A stretch of 64,000 nucleotides of DNA from Streptococcus oralis subsp. tigurinus AZ_3a (GCA_000344275.1 AORU01000008.1:56864-120863); one strand, 5' to 3'. Counted from the stretch's first letter, positions 1 through 7,573 are shown. Notes: generated by a model not told the origin, from the sequence alone. Numbers and translations: made by a program.

Positions 1-2
1 AA

Positions 3-434
3 TCTGTCACAGAGCAAATCGAGTCCATGAAATTTAACACAGCCATTGCTCAACTGATGGTCTTTGTCAACGCTGCTAATAAGGAAGATAAACTCTATGT
101 GGACTACGCCAAAGGCTTTATCCAATTGATTGCCCCATTTGCACCTCACTTGGCAGAAGAACTCTGGCAAACTGTTGCAGCAACAGGTGAGTCCATCTCT
201 TACGTAGCTTGGCCAACATGGGACGAGAGTAAATTGGTTGAAGACGAAATCGAAATCGTCGTCCAAATCAAAGGTAAAGTCCGTGCCAAATTCATGGTCG
301 CTAAAGACCTATCACGCGAAGAATTGCAAGAAATCGCTCTGGCTGACGAAAAAGTCAAAGCGGAGATTGACGGTAAGGAAATCGTGAAGGTGATTGCGGT
401 ACCTAACAAACTCGTTAATATCGTCGTTAAATAA
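3..434 (+). CDS. leuS: Leucyl-tRNA synthetase, C-terminal part (5' end outside window)
   Basis: The reading frame is open from the window edge and ends in TAA at 432-434. The visible 143 residues are the C-terminal part of class I LeuRS: the anticodon-binding helical domain, with [11 protein letters not shown] at about residues 43-53 of this fragment, followed by the small C-terminal domain ending KLVNIVVK. LeuRS charges tRNA-Leu in the cytoplasm. The gene is truncated only by the window. Its last codons overlap a 10-bp inverted repeat and belong to an 84-bp degenerate repeat that continues downstream. Confidence 0.95.
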   Translation, partial: SVTEQIESMKFNTAIAQLMVFVNAANKEDKLYVDYAKGFIQLIAPFAPHLAEELWQTVAATGESISYVAWPTWDESKLVEDEIEIVVQIKGKVRAKFMVAKDLSREELQEIALADEKVKAEIDGKEIVKVIAVPNKLVNIVVK

Positions 435-603
435 CGAGTTTATTAGCTCTATCTGCCACCTTCAATAGTCTATTGGACTATTGAAGCTAACTAAATTGGT
501 TAATATTGCTGTAAAATTACCGATTTAGTTGCTGATTTCCAACCTCAAACAGTTCCCCAAACTGTTTGAGCCAACTAAACTCGTTAATATTGTTGTGAAA
601 TAA
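404..603. repeat. 84-bp degenerate tandem repeat with hairpins after leuS
   Basis: The leuS tail (from 404) is echoed at 488 and again at 572, a period of 84 bases; each copy starts with a TAACNAA-like string followed by a variant of CTCGTTAATAT. The first two copies end in perfect inverted repeats: TTCAATAGTC/GACTATTGAA (461-470/476-485) and CTCAAACAGTT/AACTGTTTGAG (544-554/560-570). A further arm pair, AAACTCGTTA/TAACGAGTTT (408-417/432-441), flanks the leuS stop. The third copy is partial. There are no U-tracts, so these are not ordinary terminators. Confidence 0.7.
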
Positions 604-609
604 GATAGG

Positions 610-644
610 AATCCTTCAGAGTAGAATCTGGAGGATTTTTATTT
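610..644 (+). terminator. Rho-independent terminator after leuS
   Basis: An 11-bp stem, AATCCTTCAGA/TCTGGAGGATT (610-620/627-637, one G-U pair), has a 6-base loop and is followed by TTTTATTT. It lies at the end of the repeat array and just before the marR promoter. Confidence 0.85.
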
Positions 645-681
645 GACAAGAAGTTTCTATTTTGTTAATATAATTAACAAA
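643..681 (+). promoter_or_regulatory. marR promoter with palindromic operator
   Basis: TTGACA (643-648) is followed 17 bases later by TAATAT (666-671). A palindrome with arms TTTGTTAAT (661-669) and ATTAACAAA (673-681) covers the -10 region. The same core, TTGTTAA-N5-TTAACAA, recurs between this regulator and the next gene (1176-1194), which supports autoregulation by the MarR protein. Confidence 0.75.
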
Positions 682-694
682 GAAAAGAGAGATT

Positions 695-1150
695 ATGGAT
701 AAAAAAGAATTTATTACATTTAATAATCGTTTCAATAGATTTATTTTAGCGTTTGAACAGTTAAAAAAAAATCAACATAAAATTAGTATTGACAAATCCA
801 TTACGTTGAATGAGGTACATTTGATTGTTGTGATTGGGAAAAATCAGCCCTTAAATCTAGTGAAATTATCCGAATTATTAAAAGTTTCGAGAAGTGCAAT
901 AACTCAAAGTGTTAGGAGATTAATTCAAAAAAATTTAGTTGTTTTTGATTTTGCTCCGAATAATGGGAAAAATAAATATTTGAGATTATCTGAAAAAGGC
1001 ATCGAAGTTTTTAAAATCCATAAGGAGCAACAAGCATATATTGAAGAATCGGTCTTTTCAGTTTTAAACAACTATAGCGAGGAGGAGCTTCAAACAGTTG
1101 TGAAATTGATGGATGATATTGAAAATGTATGGGGAGGATTACCGTGGTGA
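695..1150 (+). CDS. MarR-family transcriptional regulator
   Basis: This 151-residue protein has MarR size and layout: an N-terminal dimerisation helix, a winged helix-turn-helix at about residues 45-105 (KLSELLKVSRSAITQSVRRL is the recognition region; KNKYLRLSEKG is the wing), and C-terminal helices. An AGAGAGATT ribosome site precedes the ATG. A palindromic operator overlaps its promoter and a second copy precedes the following hydrolase gene, so it probably represses itself and that gene. The ligand is unknown. Low G+C and absence from the usual pneumococcal gene order here suggest an accessory gene pair (inference). Confidence 0.85.
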   Translation: MDKKEFITFNNRFNRFILAFEQLKKNQHKISIDKSITLNEVHLIVVIGKNQPLNLVKLSELLKVSRSAITQSVRRLIQKNLVVFDFAPNNGKNKYLRLSEKGIEVFKIHKEQQAYIEESVFSVLNNYSEEELQTVVKLMDDIENVWGGLPW

Positions 1151-1194
1151 AAGTCACGGTAAATTTTAAATTTAGTTGTTAAGTATATTAACAA
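1139..1194 (+). promoter_or_regulatory. Intercistronic hairpin and second MarR-type operator
   Basis: A perfect 8-bp stem, TTACCGTG/CACGGTAA (1139-1146/1155-1162), overlaps the marR stop codon. It is followed by TTGTTAA-GTATA-TTAACAA (1176-1194), which has the same arms and the same 5-base spacing as the operator at 661-681. The downstream gene may therefore have its own regulated start or a roadblock site. Confidence 0.6.
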
Positions 1195-1205
1195 AAGGAG
1201 AAGAT

Positions 1206-2438
1206 ATGAGTGTAAACATTGAACTGATTTCACAAACTGACTTAGCAGATGAATCTTTTTATATTACTATCAATGGTTTAGAACCAAGGACAAGGTATTG
1301 TGTAGAAATGTACCTGTCTGATTATTACTGTATAAACGCTCCCTTACTTTTAGATCATGATGTCGTGTGGAAATCAACCGCAATTTTTTTATCTGATCAG
1401 GGCGGTATGATTGATACCTCTCAGACAGCAGCTATTTCAGGATCTTATAAAGGGGTTTCAGAAATGGGCTTGTTCTTTAATGCGAAACCGTTGAAGAATA
1501 GGAAAAGGAGATTACCCAGTTCTCTTGATAGAATTCCATTGCGAGATTGTTTCGGTGTTGAAATTAAAATCAGGCTGGGGAAAGATGTGGTCGCGGAGCA
1601 AAGTTTTGTAAGGCGTTATATGAATCTGGGAATAAGGTATCAAGATATTTATGATAAGCATTTTCAAGGTCGATTATTTTATGATGAAAAGTTAAGAAAG
1701 GCGCCAGCCGTGATTATTGTTAGTGGTAGTGAGGGAAGAATTGAAAAAGCTCAGAACATTGCCCAACTTTTATCTTCTAGAGGCTATATTTGTCTTGCGA
1801 TAGCTTATTTTGGTTTAGAGGGATTACCCCAAAACTTAGAACGAATTCCGATAGAATGTCTGGAGGAAGCGAAAGATTTTCTATATCATCATCCTCAAGT
1901 TGATAATACAAAAATAGGAATATATGGTCGTTCTAAAGGAGCAGAGCTTGTTCTGGCTGGACAAAGTATTTTGGATGATGTGCAATGTTTGGTACTCAAT
2001 TCCCCCTCAAATGTAATATTTGAGGGAATAAAGGGAAAACTCAACTCTCATTCATCTTCTTGGACATATTTGCGAAAAGAACTTCCGTATCAAAAATTTC
2101 AACTAGGAAATTATTTGTTAAACAAGTTTTTTGGAAAACATATTCCTGAAGATAGTAGGGCTCAGATTGATGTGAGTAAAATTGCCTCTCCTTTATTATT
2201 GCTAGGAAGCGATGTTGATGAAATATGGGATGCGTCATCCGCGATAGATGATATTATTTCACATTATAAAGGGAAATCCATTTTGTTTAAAAAATACCAT
2301 GAAACGGGGCATATGTTGACGGTTGCTTATCAACCGAATCATCGTTATCGAAAAGATTGGCGCTTATTAATGAAAGAAAGTGTAGACTCTTGGTTTGCCA
2401 CGATAAATTTTTTTGATACACATTTGAAAAATTTGTAG
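1206..2438 (+). CDS. Acyl-CoA thioesterase / BAAT C-terminal-like alpha/beta hydrolase
   Basis: I choose ATG 1206 because AAAAGGAG lies 5 bases upstream; an in-frame ATG at 1176 has no ribosome site. The 410-residue protein has an N-terminal beta-sandwich-like region (about 1-120) resembling acyl-CoA thioester hydrolase/bile-acid-CoA N-acyltransferase proteins, then an alpha/beta hydrolase domain with nucleophile elbow GRSKGAE, a catalytic-acid candidate near LLLGSDVDEIW and His in ETGHMLTV. It probably hydrolyses or transfers an acyl or peptide group in the cytoplasm; the true substrate cannot be read. It is paired with the MarR regulator just upstream. Confidence 0.75.
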   Translation: MSVNIELISQTDLADESFYITINGLEPRTRYCVEMYLSDYYCINAPLLLDHDVVWKSTAIFLSDQGGMIDTSQTAAISGSYKGVSEMGLFFNAKPLKNRKRRLPSSLDRIPLRDCFGVEIKIRLGKDVVAEQSFVRRYMNLGIRYQDIYDKHFQGRLFYDEKLRKAPAVIIVSGSEGRIEKAQNIAQLLSSRGYICLAIAYFGLEGLPQNLERIPIECLEEAKDFLYHHPQVDNTKIGIYGRSKGAELVLAGQSILDDVQCLVLNSPSNVIFEGIKGKLNSHSSSWTYLRKELPYQKFQLGNYLLNKFFGKHIPEDSRAQIDVSKIASPLLLLGSDVDEIWDASSAIDDIISHYKGKSILFKKYHETGHMLTVAYQPNHRYRKDWRLLMKESVDSWFATINFFDTHLKNL

Positions 2439-2577
2439 ATAGTGCTGAACCGTGCTATAATAGTCCCAACTAAGATAAAAACACAGTTCTGGTTGGTAGT
2501 CCAGACGTAGGCAAGCCTATCAGTAACCTTCCTCCTTGGTTGTCCATTCTTAGGGATAGATTTAAGGAGGTGCTGTC
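2433..2577 (+). promoter_or_regulatory. Promoter and yjdF-type riboswitch leader
   Basis: TTGTAG (2433-2438), 17 bases, then TATAAT (2456-2461) gives a start near 2468 and a leader of about 110 bases before yjdF. CCTCCTT (2531-2537) in the leader is exactly complementary to the Shine-Dalgarno AAGGAGG (2564-2570), so a fold can hide the ribosome site. Leaders of yjdF (DUF2992) genes in Firmicutes are a known riboswitch class that binds azaaromatic compounds. I assign this leader to that class from its position and the sequestering element, not from a covariance-model match. Confidence 0.7.
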
Positions 2578-2991
2578 GTGGAAATCGTTTCAATTGGCTT
2601 GACAGTTTATTTTGAAGATGGATTTTGGCATGGATTGTTTGAACAAGAGTATGAGAGAACTTATCAAGTTTGTCGTGTGACATTTGGTCAGGAACCAAAA
2701 GAGGATGAAATTTTGAGACTTTTACAGACTCAGTTTGCTCGGTTATCTTTTAGTCCAGAGGCGACAGTCAAACAGCATGTGAAGATTAAGAATCCGAAGC
2801 GTCTGCAGCGAGCTGTAAAGAAACAGGTGAAGCAGAAAGTTTCTTCTAAGTCACAAGAACTTTTACAGTTGCAGTTTGAGGAACGAAAAAAGCATTCAAA
2901 ACAACAGTCTAGTCTCCAAAAGCAATTGCTCAAGCAAGAGAAATTTGAACGCAAACAGCAAAAACGTAGAGAGAAGCACAAGGGTCACTAG
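2578..2991 (+). CDS. yjdF: YjdF family protein (DUF2992)
   Basis: The gene uses a GTG start preceded by TAAGGAGGTGC. The 137-residue product begins with the characteristic YjdF segment (LTVYFEDGFWHGLFE) followed by a conserved EYERTYQVCRVTFGQEP region, and ends in a long Lys/Arg/Gln-rich, probably coiled-coil tail (about residues 70-137). The function is unknown. The family is found behind the azaaromatic-responsive riboswitch, which suggests a role in handling toxic aromatic compounds. It appears monocistronic, with its own promoter and terminator. Confidence 0.88.
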   Translation: MEIVSIGLTVYFEDGFWHGLFEQEYERTYQVCRVTFGQEPKEDEILRLLQTQFARLSFSPEATVKQHVKIKNPKRLQRAVKKQVKQKVSSKSQELLQLQFEERKKHSKQQSSLQKQLLKQEKFERKQQKRREKHKGH

Positions 2992-3014
2992 TGACTCTCT
3001 CTTTCATAAAATAG

Positions 3015-3047
3015 AACAGCTCTTCTTGGATAACAAGAGCTGTTTTT
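3015..3047 (+). terminator. Terminator after yjdF
   Basis: A 10-bp stem, AACAGCTCTT/AAGAGCTGTT (3015-3024/3035-3044), is followed by a T5 tract 24 bases after the yjdF stop. Confidence 0.88.
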
Positions 3048-3069
3048 GCTTGTATTGAAGATTTCTTTC

Positions 3070-3159
3070 CTAATAGATAGACTTATCGTTAATGGCAGTT
3101 TCAAATTCAGGACCATACTTGCTTGCTTCAAATTCAATCCTGCCCCATTCAGCAATTTC
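3070..3159 (-). pseudogene. Relic of an unidentified protein, C-terminal fragment
   Basis: Read leftwards, this stretch encodes about 29 residues (including EIAEWGRIEFEASKYGPEFE) ending at a stop. It looks like real protein sequence but is preceded in frame by TAG TAA and has no start or ribosome site. It is probably the decayed end of a lost gene. I cannot name the family. Confidence 0.35.
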
Positions 3160-3260
3160 ATTTTACTAGAAGGGAGTGTGTGCCATGATTTCTGATTCAT
3201 TTTTTATTGTTTGGTTTAGCGAGAACAATACTACCGACTCTTGGATTTTTCTGCCGGATG

Positions 3261-3353
3261 CTATAAAATACCTCTTTTATAGCGCATGTTTAAAAATATA
3301 ATGTATGGTTGTAAGTGTTTTTCAACATCCTCTAGTGATTCGATAGTAGAAAA
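3261..3353 (-). pseudogene. Possible transposase C-terminal relic
   Basis: Read leftwards, the segment encodes FSTIESLEDVEKHLQPYIIF followed by LNMRYKRGIL and a stop. The pattern 'F-x-TIE-x-LE ... YI-x-F-x-N-x-x-x-K/R' resembles the end of IS3-family OrfB transposases, but the match is weak and there are stops on both sides. The surrounding interval 3048-3490 (about 440 bases) holds only this, the relic at 3070-3159 and the promoter region of the ABC gene. Confidence 0.3.
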
Positions 3354-3490
3354 ACGGTTGCAGCCTGCACCACTTTAACTTAGCCCTTATTATTTTACCA
3401 CTTGGCCTTTCATTTTAACTGCTTATCTCAAAAGTCGATTTTTCTTTCATACTTTTTGTTAAACTAGTGTGGTAAAGAGGAGGGGAAAAT

Positions 3491-4357
3491 ATGATTTTAC
3501 AAGCTAAACATTTGACTAAACGGTACGGCAATCATATGGCTGTCGATGATATTCAGTTAGAGTTTGAAACAGGAAGTTTCAATGCTATTTTGGGTCCCAA
3601 TGGTGCAGGGAAATCAACCACTATTTCCATGTTAATCGGTTTGAAAAAGCCGACACAAGGTCAGATTCGATATGCGCCAAATACGAAAATCGGAGTTGTT
3701 TTTCAAGCTAGTGTACTGGATGAGATGTTGGCGGTTAGGGAAAATCTCACGATTCGTGCTCAACAGTATAAGGAGATTGCGGCAAGTCGTGTGGATGATT
3801 TGATCCATCAACTGGGTTTGACTGCTTTCCAGAAACAACTATATGGGACTTTGTCAGGTGGGCAAAAACGTCGGGTTGATATTGCACGTGCTCTTCTTTC
3901 GCGACCAGATATTCTTTTCTTGGATGAACCAACGACAGGTCTTGATATTCAGACTCGCAAATCCATCTGGGATCTACTGTATCGACTACAAAAGGATGAA
4001 GGGATGACTATTATCTTAACGACTCATTATCTGGATGAAGCAGATGAAGCGGATCAGATCTATATCGTTGATCATGGGAAAGTGATTGCGCAAGGTTCTG
4101 CGACTGCTATTAAAAGTCAGTATGCATCTAATATCCTAAAAATTCGTTTTAAGGAAATAAAGGATTTAGAAAAGCTGCTACAGACTGGAATGACAGTAGA
4201 GGAAGAAAATGAGCTGGAATATCTTTTTTATCCAAGGACGTCACAGGAAGCCATTGAATATTTGGCAAAAGTTCGAGAAGAAATTGATTCTTTTGAGTTT
4301 CGCCCAGGTACTATGGATGATGCCTTTATTGCACTTACAGGAAGAGAGGTTCGCTAA
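3491..4357 (+). CDS. ABC transporter ATP-binding protein (ABC-2 exporter type)
   Basis: The 288-residue protein has all ABC motifs in order: Walker A GPNGAGKST (about 36-44), Q-loop VVFQASVLDEM, signature LSGGQKRR, Walker B ILFLDEPTTGLD and H-loop TTHYLDEADE. The C-terminal 80 residues are the extra domain common in ABC-2 drug or lantibiotic-type exporters. It would energise export through the membrane protein encoded next, whose ATG overlaps this stop by 1 base (TAATG). AGAGGAGGGG provides a strong ribosome site. The substrate is not predictable. Confidence 0.93.
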   Translation: MILQAKHLTKRYGNHMAVDDIQLEFETGSFNAILGPNGAGKSTTISMLIGLKKPTQGQIRYAPNTKIGVVFQASVLDEMLAVRENLTIRAQQYKEIAASRVDDLIHQLGLTAFQKQLYGTLSGGQKRRVDIARALLSRPDILFLDEPTTGLDIQTRKSIWDLLYRLQKDEGMTIILTTHYLDEADEADQIYIVDHGKVIAQGSATAIKSQYASNILKIRFKEIKDLEKLLQTGMTVEEENELEYLFYPRTSQEAIEYLAKVREEIDSFEFRPGTMDDAFIALTGREVR

Positions 4358-5199
4358 TGATAGCTTTATTGAAACGGAATTTTATCTTATATTTTCGTAA
4401 TCGTTCGGGAGTATTTTTCTCATTATTGGGGGCATTGATTTCCTTCCTCCTTTATATCATTTTTTTGCAGAAGAATTTGACGGATTCTTGGTCCCAACTC
4501 CCTAATAGTACGAACCTTTTAAATAACTGGCTGATGGGTGGGACCTTGGCTGTGACTGGGATGACAACCAGTTTTACGGCTCTTAAACAAATGGTACAGG
4601 ATCGTGAAAATCAAGTGGATCAAGATCTCTTCTTGACAGATTTAGGTAACTGGGGTTTACAGGCGTCCTATCTAATCAGTAGTATTGTCATTTCTTTTGT
4701 CATGCAGGTGTTTATGTATGCTGTTATGAGTTTTTATTTTAAAGAGAGCCCAGTTATCAGCCATTTACCGGAAATCGCTTTGATTATGTTGTTAAGCAGT
4801 CTGCTTTCAAGTTTGGTAAATGTTCTCTTGATTTACCGTTTTCAATCTGTAGATAGCCTTGGTAAACTGGCAACGATAGTGGGAACTGCCTCTGGATTTT
4901 TAGTAGGAACTTATATCCCCATTGGAGTATTACCTGATTCTGCACAGCTTTTCATGAAATGTACCCCTGCAACTTATATTGCTTCTCTCTATCGACAAGT
5001 CTTGATGAAAGAGCGATTAGAGACCGCATTTTCAGGAAATAACAGTCTTTTACAGGAATTTCAAGAAAAAATGGGAATCCAAATCAACTGGCAAGAACTA
5101 TTGACAAAGGAAGAAACATACTTTATAGTGGTTATTATCAGTCTCGTCGCTATTCTTCTTTGGCTTTTATTTGTTAAAGTGTTTAGCAAGAGAAAATAA
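4357..5199 (+). CDS. ABC-2 type transporter permease
   Basis: This 280-residue membrane protein has about six hydrophobic segments (near residues 20-40, 58-75, 105-125, 140-160, 170-190 and 250-273) and the typical ABC-2 insertion after the first helix. It is translationally coupled to the upstream ATPase by a 1-base overlap. It is the presumed membrane partner forming an exporter. The next gene, a LytTR regulator, starts 18 bases downstream, so regulator and exporter are probably co-transcribed. Confidence 0.9.
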   Translation: MIALLKRNFILYFRNRSGVFFSLLGALISFLLYIIFLQKNLTDSWSQLPNSTNLLNNWLMGGTLAVTGMTTSFTALKQMVQDRENQVDQDLFLTDLGNWGLQASYLISSIVISFVMQVFMYAVMSFYFKESPVISHLPEIALIMLLSSLLSSLVNVLLIYRFQSVDSLGKLATIVGTASGFLVGTYIPIGVLPDSAQLFMKCTPATYIASLYRQVLMKERLETAFSGNNSLLQEFQEKMGIQINWQELLTKEETYFIVVIISLVAILLWLLFVKVFSKRK

Positions 5200-5217
5200 A
5201 GATGTATTGGAGAGAAA

Positions 5218-5673
5218 ATGAAGATTCGTTTTGAAATGAAGACAGAGTTTTCAGAAAAAGACCCACACATTTTAATTCAGGCAGCTCAGTTAACCGACCA
5301 AGCGAGAGAAGTCATGGAGTATTTAGAACAATTTTCAACGACCAATCAGGTGGTCATTCCTATTCGAACGGATGATCATCTGGTTATGGTGAAAATTGAG
5401 GATCTTATTCTAGCAGATATCGATAAGAATTTGTTGACCATTTATACGGTAGACGGGATTTATAAGACTAAGGAAACATTGACAAACTTTCAGAATCGGA
5501 TTAACCGGCGTAACTTCATACAGATATCACGTCATTCAGTTATAAACATTGACCATTTAGAGTCATTATCGGATAGCTTTTCAGGGAACATGATGGCTAA
5601 GATGACTCGGGGTATCAAATCGAGTGTGAGTCGGAAATACGTTAAGTCCTTAATGGATTATCTAGGTTTATAG
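5218..5673 (+). CDS. LytTR-domain DNA-binding regulator
   Basis: The 151-residue protein lacks a receiver domain. Its C-terminal half (about 50-150) is a LytTR DNA-binding domain (VMVKIEDLILADID ... TLTNFQNRINRRNFIQISRHSVINIDHLESL). The ribosome site GGAGAG lies just before ATG. It is followed after 9 bases by a DUF3021 membrane protein. Stand-alone LytTR regulators paired with a small membrane protein, often with an ABC exporter, are a recognised streptococcal arrangement in which the membrane partner restrains the regulator. That mechanism is inference here. Confidence 0.87.
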   Translation: MKIRFEMKTEFSEKDPHILIQAAQLTDQAREVMEYLEQFSTTNQVVIPIRTDDHLVMVKIEDLILADIDKNLLTIYTVDGIYKTKETLTNFQNRINRRNFIQISRHSVINIDHLESLSDSFSGNMMAKMTRGIKSSVSRKYVKSLMDYLGL

Positions 5674-5682
5674 GAGAAAATC

Positions 5683-6102
5683 ATGAAGCGATTGATTGCT
5701 TATTTTGTATCGGGAATGCGTACGGCCTCCTTTGTTTATTTGAGTTTGGTGTTATTGGCTCAGTTTTATTCAGGTATTACCTATCCCGCACCAACGACAA
5801 AAAATATTCTAGCTTTGTTTTTGATGAGTGGAATTATGGGGGTATTGACCTTAATCCTTGAAAGGCTAGAGTTTCTTGCTTATAGTATGCGTGTAGGAGT
5901 TCATTTGTTAGCGACAGCTACTATTTTAGTATTGACCTACCTATTTTTTGGCTGGGGTTCGGCATTGTTGAGTCCCTTGCTTTGGTTCTTTTTCTTGTTG
6001 ATTTATGGACTGATATGGTTGTACCAGATCTGGCAAACTCACAAGCTCACCCAACGAATTAATCAAGCCTTAGAAGATAAAAGAAAGAAAACGAATCACT
6101 AA
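5683..6102 (+). CDS. DUF3021 family membrane protein
   Basis: The protein has 139 residues with four predicted membrane segments (about 10-28, 40-60, 68-88 and 93-120) and a basic, charged C-terminus. DUF3021 proteins commonly follow LytTR regulators in Firmicutes. It is probably the membrane sensor or inhibitor partner of the preceding regulator and the last gene of the exporter operon. AGGAGAAAATC precedes its start. No clear terminator follows; the next promoter (TATAGT near 6164) lies about 60 bases downstream. Confidence 0.82.
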   Translation: MKRLIAYFVSGMRTASFVYLSLVLLAQFYSGITYPAPTTKNILALFLMSGIMGVLTLILERLEFLAYSMRVGVHLLATATILVLTYLFFGWGSALLSPLLWFFFLLIYGLIWLYQIWQTHKLTQRINQALEDKRKKTNH

Positions 6103-6195
6103 TGTAGTGTTGAGGATGAGGTTTGAGGAGAGCGCTAGTTTCCATATAGAGCAAATTATGATATAGTATTTTCAGTGTAAAACAAGGAGAAAACA

Positions 6196-6891
6196 ATGCC
6201 AGTAAATGAATATGGTCAGATAATTGGTGAGTCAATGGAAGGTTATACGCCAGGTGAATTGCCTTCCATTGATTTCTTAGAAGGGCGCTACGCTCGGATA
6301 GAGGCTCTTTCGGTGGAAAAGCATGCGGAGGATTTATTAGCTGTTTATGGTCCAGGTACTCCTCGGGAGATGTGGACCTACCTCTTTCAGGAACCAGTGG
6401 CAGATATGGAGGAACTGGTTACCGTCTTAAATCAGATGTTGGCTCGTAAGGACCGTTTTTACTACGTGATTATAGACAAGGCAACTGGTAAGGCTTTGGG
6501 GACTTTTTCTCTCATGCGTATTGACCAGAATAACCGAGTAATAGAAGTGGGTGCCGTCACTTTTTCTCCTGCTCTTAAGGGTACGAGGATAGGGACAGAG
6601 GGTCAATATCTCCTAGCTCGCTATGTTTTTGAGGAGCTTAACTATCGTCGCTATGAGTGGAAATGTGATGCTCTTAATCTGCCATCCAGACGAGCCGCGG
6701 AGCGTTTGGGCTTTGTTTATGAAGGAACCTTCCGTCAGGCAGTGGTATATAAGGAGCGTACGAGGGATACGGATTGGCTCTCTATGATTGATAAGGACTG
6801 GCCTCAAGTTAAAGCTCGTTTGGAAGCATGGCTGGCTCCTGAAAATTTTGATAAAAATAGACGGCAGTACAAGAGCTTAAGAGAATTCTGA
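6196..6891 (+). CDS. GNAT acetyltransferase, RimJ/RimL-like
   Basis: The 231-residue protein has the GNAT fold: IEALSVEKHAEDL at the N-terminal strand, a central AcCoA region with EVGAVTFSPALKGTRIGTEGQYLLARYVFEELNYRRYEWK and the motif NLPSRRAAERLGFVYEGTFRQ typical of the Acetyltransf_3/RimJ group. It uses acetyl-CoA to acetylate an amine; the substrate is unknown. AAGGAGAAAACA gives the start. It belongs to the conserved host segment between leuS and ruvB. Confidence 0.88.
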   Translation: MPVNEYGQIIGESMEGYTPGELPSIDFLEGRYARIEALSVEKHAEDLLAVYGPGTPREMWTYLFQEPVADMEELVTVLNQMLARKDRFYYVIIDKATGKALGTFSLMRIDQNNRVIEVGAVTFSPALKGTRIGTEGQYLLARYVFEELNYRRYEWKCDALNLPSRRAAERLGFVYEGTFRQAVVYKERTRDTDWLSMIDKDWPQVKARLEAWLAPENFDKNRRQYKSLREF

Positions 6892-6902
6892 GAGGTGTTG
6901 GG

Positions 6903-7319
6903 ATGATTACTATTAGAAGGCAAGAAATCGTCAAGCTAGAGGATGTTTTGCATCTCTATCAGGCAGTTGGATGGACAAATTATACACATCAACCTCAGAT
7001 GTTGGAGAAAGCCTTGTCTCACTCATTAGCGATTTATCTGGCACTTGATGGTGATGCTGTTGTGGGCTTGGTTCGTTTGGTTGGAGATGGTTTTTCATCG
7101 ATTTTTGTCCAGGATTTGATCGTTTTGCCTAGCTATCAACGCCAAGGGATTGGTAGCGACTTGATGAAAGAGGCTTTAGGTGACTTCAAAGATGCCTATC
7201 AAGTCCAACTAGTGACCGATCAGACAGAAAAAACCTTGGGATTCTATCGTTCTCTGGGATTTGAAACCTTATCTACTTATGATTGTACAGGAATGATTTG
7301 GGTGGATAGAAAAAGATAA
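6903..7319 (+). CDS. GNAT acetyltransferase, small
   Basis: A 138-residue single-domain GNAT enzyme. The acetyl-CoA loop is visible as VLPSYQRQGIGSDLM (Q-x-x-G-I-G) and motif B as TEKTLGFYRSLGFETLSTYDC. It starts 11 bases after the preceding acetyltransferase with GAGAGGTGTTGGG as ribosome site, so the two are co-transcribed. The substrate is unknown. Confidence 0.9.
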   Translation: MITIRRQEIVKLEDVLHLYQAVGWTNYTHQPQMLEKALSHSLAIYLALDGDAVVGLVRLVGDGFSSIFVQDLIVLPSYQRQGIGSDLMKEALGDFKDAYQVQLVTDQTEKTLGFYRSLGFETLSTYDCTGMIWVDRKR

Positions 7320-7333
7320 AAAAATTATTTTTT

Positions 7334-7366
7334 CTTAAGTAAAGTTTAAGTATTTTCCTGTATTAT
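7334..7366 (+). promoter_or_regulatory. CiaR-type promoter of first csRNA
   Basis: CTTAAG-N5-TTTAAG (7334-7350) is the direct-repeat CiaR motif. It occupies the -35 region and is followed after 10 bases by TATTAT (7361-7366). Two further promoters in the window (7535 and 48957) have the same architecture and drive related RNAs. Confidence 0.85.
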
Positions 7367-7372
7367 ATAATC

Positions 7373-7470
7373 ATTAAATAAAGACCTCCTAACTTTATTT
7401 AATGAAATCCTGAACTTTTCTTTTTCATCATAATCTCCTAAAGAAGTCACCCAATCAGGTGACTTTTTTA
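7373..7470 (+). ncRNA. csRNA (cia-dependent small RNA), first copy
   Basis: The predicted RNA is about 95 nt from a CiaR-type promoter. Its 5' hairpin AAATAAAG/CTTTATTT presents ACCTCCTAA in the loop, an anti-Shine-Dalgarno. A second unpaired TAATCTCCT follows, then terminator AAGTCACC/GGTGACTT (7444-7451/7458-7465) with T6. In pneumococci such csRNAs are transcribed under the CiaRH two-component system and pair with the translation-start regions of targets. Position before ruvB fits a ccnA/ccnB-type gene; I do not assign the exact number. Confidence 0.88.
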
Positions 7471-7534
7471 TGGCTTGGAGAGGAAAATTCCATTTGGAAA
7501 AAATTTTTTTAAAAAATGATAAATCAAAGAAAAA

Positions 7535-7567
7535 GTTAAGTTAGCTTTAAGATTCATCTTGTATCAT
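7535..7567 (+). promoter_or_regulatory. CiaR-type promoter of second csRNA
   Basis: GTTAAG-N5-TTTAAG (7535-7551), a 10-base gap, then TATCAT (7562-7567). The spacing is identical to the other two csRNA promoters. Confidence 0.82.
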
Positions 7568-7573
7568 ATGGTT

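Noticed and set aside
461..570. Terminators for leuS at the two perfect hairpins
   Set aside because: Neither is followed by a T-run; the hairpin at 610-644 is.
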